Below are positions 59,597 to 64,000 of a stretch of 64,000 bases of DNA, one piece after another (the stretch's first letter is position 1; each line of letters opens with the position of its first letter). Both the position numbers and the translations under genes were made by a program. The stretch covers positions 1-64,000 of the forward strand of contig NZ_AUAA01000016.1 in NCBI RefSeq assembly GCF_000428485.1, read 5' to 3'. The notes under the pieces are model-generated. The model was not told the origin of the DNA, made no database searches, and was given only the letters and a program-made list of their open reading frames with translations. The DNA comes from Epilithonimonas tenax DSM 16811. Its GTDB lineage: Bacteria > Bacteroidota > Bacteroidia > Flavobacteriales > Weeksellaceae.

Positions 59597-62500
59597 ATGC
59601 AGATGTACTTAGTTTTCGATACAGAAACCACCGGTTTACCCAAAAATTTCAACGCACCGCTCTCAGATTCAGACAACTGGCCAAGAATGGTTCAGATTGC
59701 ATGGCAGATCCACGATGACAACGGAAACCTGATAGAAAATCAAGATTACATCATCAAACCAGAAGGTTATGACATCCCGTTCAACGCAGCGAGAATCCAC
59801 GGAATCACCACTAAAATAGCCAATGAAGAAGGCCGAGACCTGGAAGAGGTTTTGCTTGAATTTTCTAAAGCTTTGGAAAACGTAAGAGTCGTTTCCGGAC
59901 ACAATGTAGAATTCGATTATAACATTGTAGGTGCAGAATTGATCAGAAAAAATATCGCAGACAATCTTCAGGATAAGCCAAAAGCCGACACGATGATCCT
60001 GGGAACAGAGTATTGCCAATTGGCAGGCGGACGAGGCGGACGATACAAATCACCAAAACTGGAGGAACTGTACGAAAAACTGTACGGCCATAAGTTTGAC
60101 GAAGCACACAACGCTGCAGCCGATGTGAATGCCACCGCTCAGGTTTTCTTTGAAATGATGAGAATCGGCGTGATTCCGGCGGATGTTTTGAAAACTTCCG
60201 AAGCTCAATTAAAAGAATTTCAAACCCGTCATCCTGATCCCATCAAACCTTTCGGGATCGTCATCAGAAGACAGGTTGCCAGTTTTAACAACAAGAAAAA
60301 ACAATCCGACGTCGGTAGCATTGATGACATCGACCTTGGAAAATATTTCAATTTTAACAACCACAGTGTCTTCTCCACTTTAACAGCCACCACCAACATC
60401 AATGACCTCATCAGGAAAGCGACAGAAGAGAACTATGCTGCTGTTGGGATTGTAGATATTGGCAATATGATGGGCGCTTTCAAATTCGTCACTGCCGTGG
60501 AGGACACCAATTCCGGACGCGCCAAAAAGCATAAAGAATATCTGGCCAAAAAACAGGAAGCCGAAGAAAAAGGAGAAGCATTCAATGAAGAAGAGCCCGA
60601 TACAGATCAACTCATTCCAATTGTCGGTTGCGAATTTTTTATCTCAAACCGATACGAACAAAAGCAATTCACAAAAGATGATCCGGACAGAAGGACTCAA
60701 ATGGTTTTGCTGGCAAAGGATTTCAACGGTTACAAAAACCTGATCAAACTTTCCAGTATTGGTTTTCAGAAAGGGTTTTATTTTGGCGTTCCGAGGATCA
60801 GCCGCGAATTGATCTCTCAATACAAGGAAGGATTGATTGCATTGACGTCAGGAATCAATGGCGATATTCCCAATACAATTTTAAATATCGGTGAACAAAA
60901 AGGAGAAGAACTGTTCCAATGGTGGAAAGAAGAATTTGGTGATGATTTTTATGTTCAGATCCAGAATCACAATTTGCCAGAGGAAGAGCATTTGAATGAA
61001 GTTCTACTTCAGTTTGCGGACAAATACGATGTCAAGATCTTAGCTCAAAACGAAACCTACTACACCAATAAAGACGACGCCAATATCCAGGATATCCTGG
61101 GATGTATCAAGGATGGCGAAAAACAATCGACGCCGATTGGAAAAGGCTTTGGAAAAAGAAAAGGCTTGACTACGAGCGAATATTACATTAAAAATCAAGA
61201 CGAGTTAAAACAAACTTTCCTGGCGTACCCAGATGCTTTCGAAGCTTACGAAGAATTTTTGGCAAAGTTCAAACCTTACACTTTGAAGCGCGACGTTCTC
61301 CTACCGAAGTTTGATATTCCGGAAGAATTTATCGATCCTGAAGATGAAGCCGATGGCGGAAAACGTGGTGAGATGGCCTACCTCAGACATTTGACTTATG
61401 AAGGTGCAAAAAAACGATATCCGGTCATTACACCAGAGATCCAGGAACGACTGGACTTTGAACTGGAAGTTATCGCCAACACAGGTTATCCTGGTTACTT
61501 TTTGATTGTTCAGGATTTCTGTAACGAGGCTCGGAATATGGGTGTATCCGTTGGTCCTGGTCGTGGATCGGCGGCTGGATCGGCAGTTGCTTATTGTATT
61601 AAGATCACCAATGTTGACCCGATCAAATACGATCTTCTTTTTGAGAGATTCCTGAATCCGGAAAGGGTTTCTATGCCCGATATCGATATCGACTTTGATG
61701 ATGAAGGACGGGATAAAGTCATCAAATGGGTGGTCGAAAAATACGGCCAGGAGCAGGTGGCTCAAATTATCACTTACTCGGTTTTGGGCGGAAAATCAGC
61801 CATCAAAGATGCTGGTCGGGTTCTCGACCTATCGATTCCGGAAACGAATATGATCGCCAAATTAATCCCGCCAAGTCCAGGAATGAACATCGCAAAAGCG
61901 CTTTCAAAATACGACAAACTGAAGCCGGAAGATCAACAGTTGGTAGACGAAATGAAATTCATTCTTTCCAACTCAGACGATTCTAGATTTTCCGTTTTGG
62001 AAAGTGCCAAGAAAATGGAAGGCTGCATCCGGAATACCGGAATCCACGCCTGCGGTGTGATTATCACGCCCGAACCTGTGAGTAATCTGGTTCCGATCAC
62101 CATTGCTGCGAAAGATGCGGACATTTTGGTTTCTCAGTTCGATAACTCGGTGGCGGAAAATGCAGGTCTTTTGAAGATGGATTTTCTTGGGTTGAGGACT
62201 TTGACCATTATCAAAGATGCGGTAAAGCTGGTAAAAGAACGTCATGGCGTTGATATTGATCCGGACGAAATCCCGTTGGACGACGCCAAAACTTATCAAT
62301 TATTCAAGGAAGGAAGAACGATCGGGATTTTCCAGTACGAGAGTCCGGGAATGCAAAAATATATGCGCGAACTGAAACCAACAGTTTTCGCCGATCTCAT
62401 TGCAATGAACGCCCTTTACCGTCCGGGACCGATAAAATACATCCCAAATTTCATTAACAGAAAACACGGAACAGAGGAAATCATTTATGATCTAGAAGAA

Positions 62501-64000
62501 ACAAAAGAATACCTTGAGGAAACTTATGGGATCACGGTTTATCAGGAACAGGTGATGCTTTTGTCTCAGAAATTAGCCAACTTTACAAAAGGGGAAGCCG
62601 ATACCTTGAGAAAAGCAATGGGTAAAAAACAAATCGAAGTTCTGAACAAAATGTACCCAAAATTCATTGAAGGTGGAAGAAAAAACAACCTGAACGAAGA
62701 ACGGCTAGAGAAAATATGGAATGACTGGAAAGCCTTTGCAGAATACGCTTTCAACAAATCCCACTCCACTTGTTACGCATGGATCGCCTACCAAACGGCC
62801 TACTTAAAAGCCAATTATCCGGCAGAATATATGGCAAGTGTAATGAGTAACAACATCAACAACACGGCATCTATCACGATGTTTATGGAGGATTGCAAAG
62901 CCATTGGCGTGGATGTTCTTGGGCCGGATGTGAACGAGTCCCAATACAAATTCTCCGTAAATGAAAAAGGACAAATCCGTTTTGGACTGGGTGCGATCAA
63001 AGGCATTGGTGAGGGCCCGAGTGAAGCAATTGTAACATTCAGGAAAGATGGAAGATACAAGAATATCTATGATTTCTTTGAGAGAATTCCGCCTTCGCAA
63101 GTAAATAAAAGAGTGGCGGAAAGTTTGGTAACGGCAGGCGCTTTTGACGAGTTGGACACGTATCACCGCGGACAGTATTTCGATATCGATGCTGCAGGAA
63201 GAACCAATATCGAAAGGCTTTCCCGATACGGACAAAGTTTCCAAGACAGCAAAAATGAAATGGAAAACTCCTTGTTTGCAGATTTTGCCGAGGAAGTCCA
63301 AATCGAACAACCCAAACTTTTACCTTGTGCTGAGTGGCCGAATATGCATAAACTCAATAAAGAGAAGGAGATCATTGGATTCTATCTGTCGGCGCATCCT
63401 TTGGACGAGTTCAAATATCAGTTCAAATTTATGCAGGGTGTTCTCTCCAAAAAGGCGATTCTTGATGAGAAGAGAGATGACGTTCCTGTTTTGGATGAGG
63501 TGATTCCAATTCTGGAAACTGACAATATGCCCGACGAAGAAGTTCCTGATATTTTAGTTTCTGACGAAGTTGGATTGGAGGATGAAATCATCGAAGAATC
63601 CGGTAAAAAAGCAGAACCAAAGGGGAATTTCAACTTCCTGAACTTGGACGAAGTGGAAGCTTTCAAAGATCTGGCCTTTCCTCCAAAAGCACCGGAACTT
63701 TTTGAAGAAAAGAAAAGCTGGAAAGACAAAATGAATGAAAAAGATAACACTAAGGAATACACCGTTGCTGGTTTGATCACAGAATATCGTGTGGCAGACG
63801 GTTTCAGAAGTGGCGAAAAGGTAGCTTTCGTTTTATTGGAAGATTATACAGGTTCCTACTCGTTCCGTTTGGGTGACAGAGATTATATGCGATTGAAGGA
63901 TAAATTGGAAGTTCAGCGTTTTGTGATTATGAAACTTAAATTCTCTCAAGGGAAAGATGGACGGATTTTCGTAAACGTGAATGATGTTTTGGAATTAAAA
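59597..64000 (+). CDS. dnaE: DNA polymerase III alpha with fused N-terminal exonuclease (partial, runs off right edge)
   Basis: 1468 codons to the window edge with no stop. A DEDDh proofreading exonuclease comes first: YLVFDTETTG (Asp8, Glu10), GHNVEFDYNIV, and HNAAADVNAT. A PHP-type region follows, with a degraded metal site, from about residue 250 (NNHSVFSTLTATTNINDLIRKA). The polymerase core has VSVGPGRGSAAGSAVAYC, catalytic MPDIDIDF with Asp695 and Asp697, KMDFLGLRTLT, LRKAMGKKQ and AFNKSHSTCYAWIAYQTAYLKANYP, then an OB-type domain near the edge (YTVAGLITEYRV). The fusion of epsilon-like and alpha activities is known in Bacteroidota. This is the replicative polymerase; compare dnaE2 at 19488. 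Confidence 0.94.
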   Translation, partial: MQMYLVFDTETTGLPKNFNAPLSDSDNWPRMVQIAWQIHDDNGNLIENQDYIIKPEGYDIPFNAARIHGITTKIANEEGRDLEEVLLEFSKALENVRVVSGHNVEFDYNIVGAELIRKNIADNLQDKPKADTMILGTEYCQLAGGRGGRYKSPKLEELYEKLYGHKFDEAHNAAADVNATAQVFFEMMRIGVIPADVLKTSEAQLKEFQTRHPDPIKPFGIVIRRQVASFNNKKKQSDVGSIDDIDLGKYFNFNNHSVFSTLTATTNINDLIRKATEENYAAVGIVDIGNMMGAFKFVTAVEDTNSGRAKKHKEYLAKKQEAEEKGEAFNEEEPDTDQLIPIVGCEFFISNRYEQKQFTKDDPDRRTQMVLLAKDFNGYKNLIKLSSIGFQKGFYFGVPRISRELISQYKEGLIALTSGINGDIPNTILNIGEQKGEELFQWWKEEFGDDFYVQIQNHNLPEEEHLNEVLLQFADKYDVKILAQNETYYTNKDDANIQDILGCIKDGEKQSTPIGKGFGKRKGLTTSEYYIKNQDELKQTFLAYPDAFEAYEEFLAKFKPYTLKRDVLLPKFDIPEEFIDPEDEADGGKRGEMAYLRHLTYEGAKKRYPVITPEIQERLDFELEVIANTGYPGYFLIVQDFCNEARNMGVSVGPGRGSAAGSAVAYCIKITNVDPIKYDLLFERFLNPERVSMPDIDIDFDDEGRDKVIKWVVEKYGQEQVAQIITYSVLGGKSAIKDAGRVLDLSIPETNMIAKLIPPSPGMNIAKALSKYDKLKPEDQQLVDEMKFILSNSDDSRFSVLESAKKMEGCIRNTGIHACGVIITPEPVSNLVPITIAAKDADILVSQFDNSVAENAGLLKMDFLGLRTLTIIKDAVKLVKERHGVDIDPDEIPLDDAKTYQLFKEGRTIGIFQYESPGMQKYMRELKPTVFADLIAMNALYRPGPIKYIPNFINRKHGTEEIIYDLEETKEYLEETYGITVYQEQVMLLSQKLANFTKGEADTLRKAMGKKQIEVLNKMYPKFIEGGRKNNLNEERLEKIWNDWKAFAEYAFNKSHSTCYAWIAYQTAYLKANYPAEYMASVMSNNINNTASITMFMEDCKAIGVDVLGPDVNESQYKFSVNEKGQIRFGLGAIKGIGEGPSEAIVTFRKDGRYKNIYDFFERIPPSQVNKRVAESLVTAGAFDELDTYHRGQYFDIDAAGRTNIERLSRYGQSFQDSKNEMENSLFADFAEEVQIEQPKLLPCAEWPNMHKLNKEKEIIGFYLSAHPLDEFKYQFKFMQGVLSKKAILDEKRDDVPVLDEVIPILETDNMPDEEVPDILVSDEVGLEDEIIEESGKKAEPKGNFNFLNLDEVEAFKDLAFPPKAPELFEEKKSWKDKMNEKDNTKEYTVAGLITEYRVADGFRSGEKVAFVLLEDYTGSYSFRLGDRDYMRLKDKLEVQRFVIMKLKFSQGKDGRIFVNVNDVLELK

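Noticed and set aside
1-64000. tRNA, rRNA or tmRNA genes
   Set aside because: No cloverleaf-like segment with T-loop GTTCGAATC-type sequence or conserved rRNA stretch was noticed in the gaps, but no covariance scan could be run.

Overview
The window reads as a chromosomal segment from a member of the Bacteroidota, class Flavobacteriia, close to Chryseobacterium or Epilithonimonas. The DNA is AT-rich. It carries a SusC/SusD pair and three secreted proteins with type IX secretion (T9SS) C-termini. Many genes have the Bacteroidota -7 promoter box TAnnTTTG. Other group traits are an ATP synthase operon without beta and epsilon, and a replicative DNA polymerase III alpha fused to its own proofreading exonuclease. 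No rRNA, tRNA or CRISPR array was seen. The only clear mobile gene is the start of an IS5-type transposase cut by the left edge.

Layout. 1-5800: transposase fragment, acyl-CoA dehydrogenase, DUF1801 protein, MazG-like pyrophosphohydrolase, thioredoxin-like lipoprotein, DUF4230 protein, a tiny charged protein, and two duplicated stress-type proteins separated by an inverted pair of dispersed repeats. 5830-10148 (minus): leucine operon leuA-leuC-leuD-leuB. 10298-15309 (plus): unknown helical protein, then thrS, infC, rpmI, rplT. 15386-16573: secreted M28 peptidase. 16849-22556: a DNA damage tolerance island, with an S24-type regulator and alkB on one strand and a Y-family polymerase and second DnaE on the other. 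22592-24265: clpS and a CNNM/CBS membrane protein. 24714-30410 (minus): atpZ, an atpI-like gene and atpBEFHAG. 31141-32505: ffh. 32559-39584 (minus): susC, susD and a giant secreted protein with an IgGFc-binding-type domain. 39715-43524: rnhB and an AddA/RecB-like helicase-nuclease. 43715-49833: small secreted proteins, ferritin, a Spy/CpxP-like protein, malQ. 49936-52182: cysS, folE. 52363-56537: acpP-fabF-rnc-(IPExxxVDY)-pyk operon. 56612-59450: secreted S8 protease and a carboxypeptidase-regulatory-like paralog. 59597 to the right edge: replicative dnaE, open at the end.

Most of this is core metabolism and information processing. The parts that merit attention are the divergent mutasome/alkB island with a palindromic operator in its shared promoter region, the dispersed repeat families in the gaps, a recurring arrangement in which a terminator T-tract runs into the next promoter, and the probable AUA start of infC. 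Start codons were often decided by the -7 box: several long ORFs begin upstream of, or inside, a promoter that can only serve an internal start.

All functional calls rest on reading the translated sequence and recalling family motifs. No database search was run.
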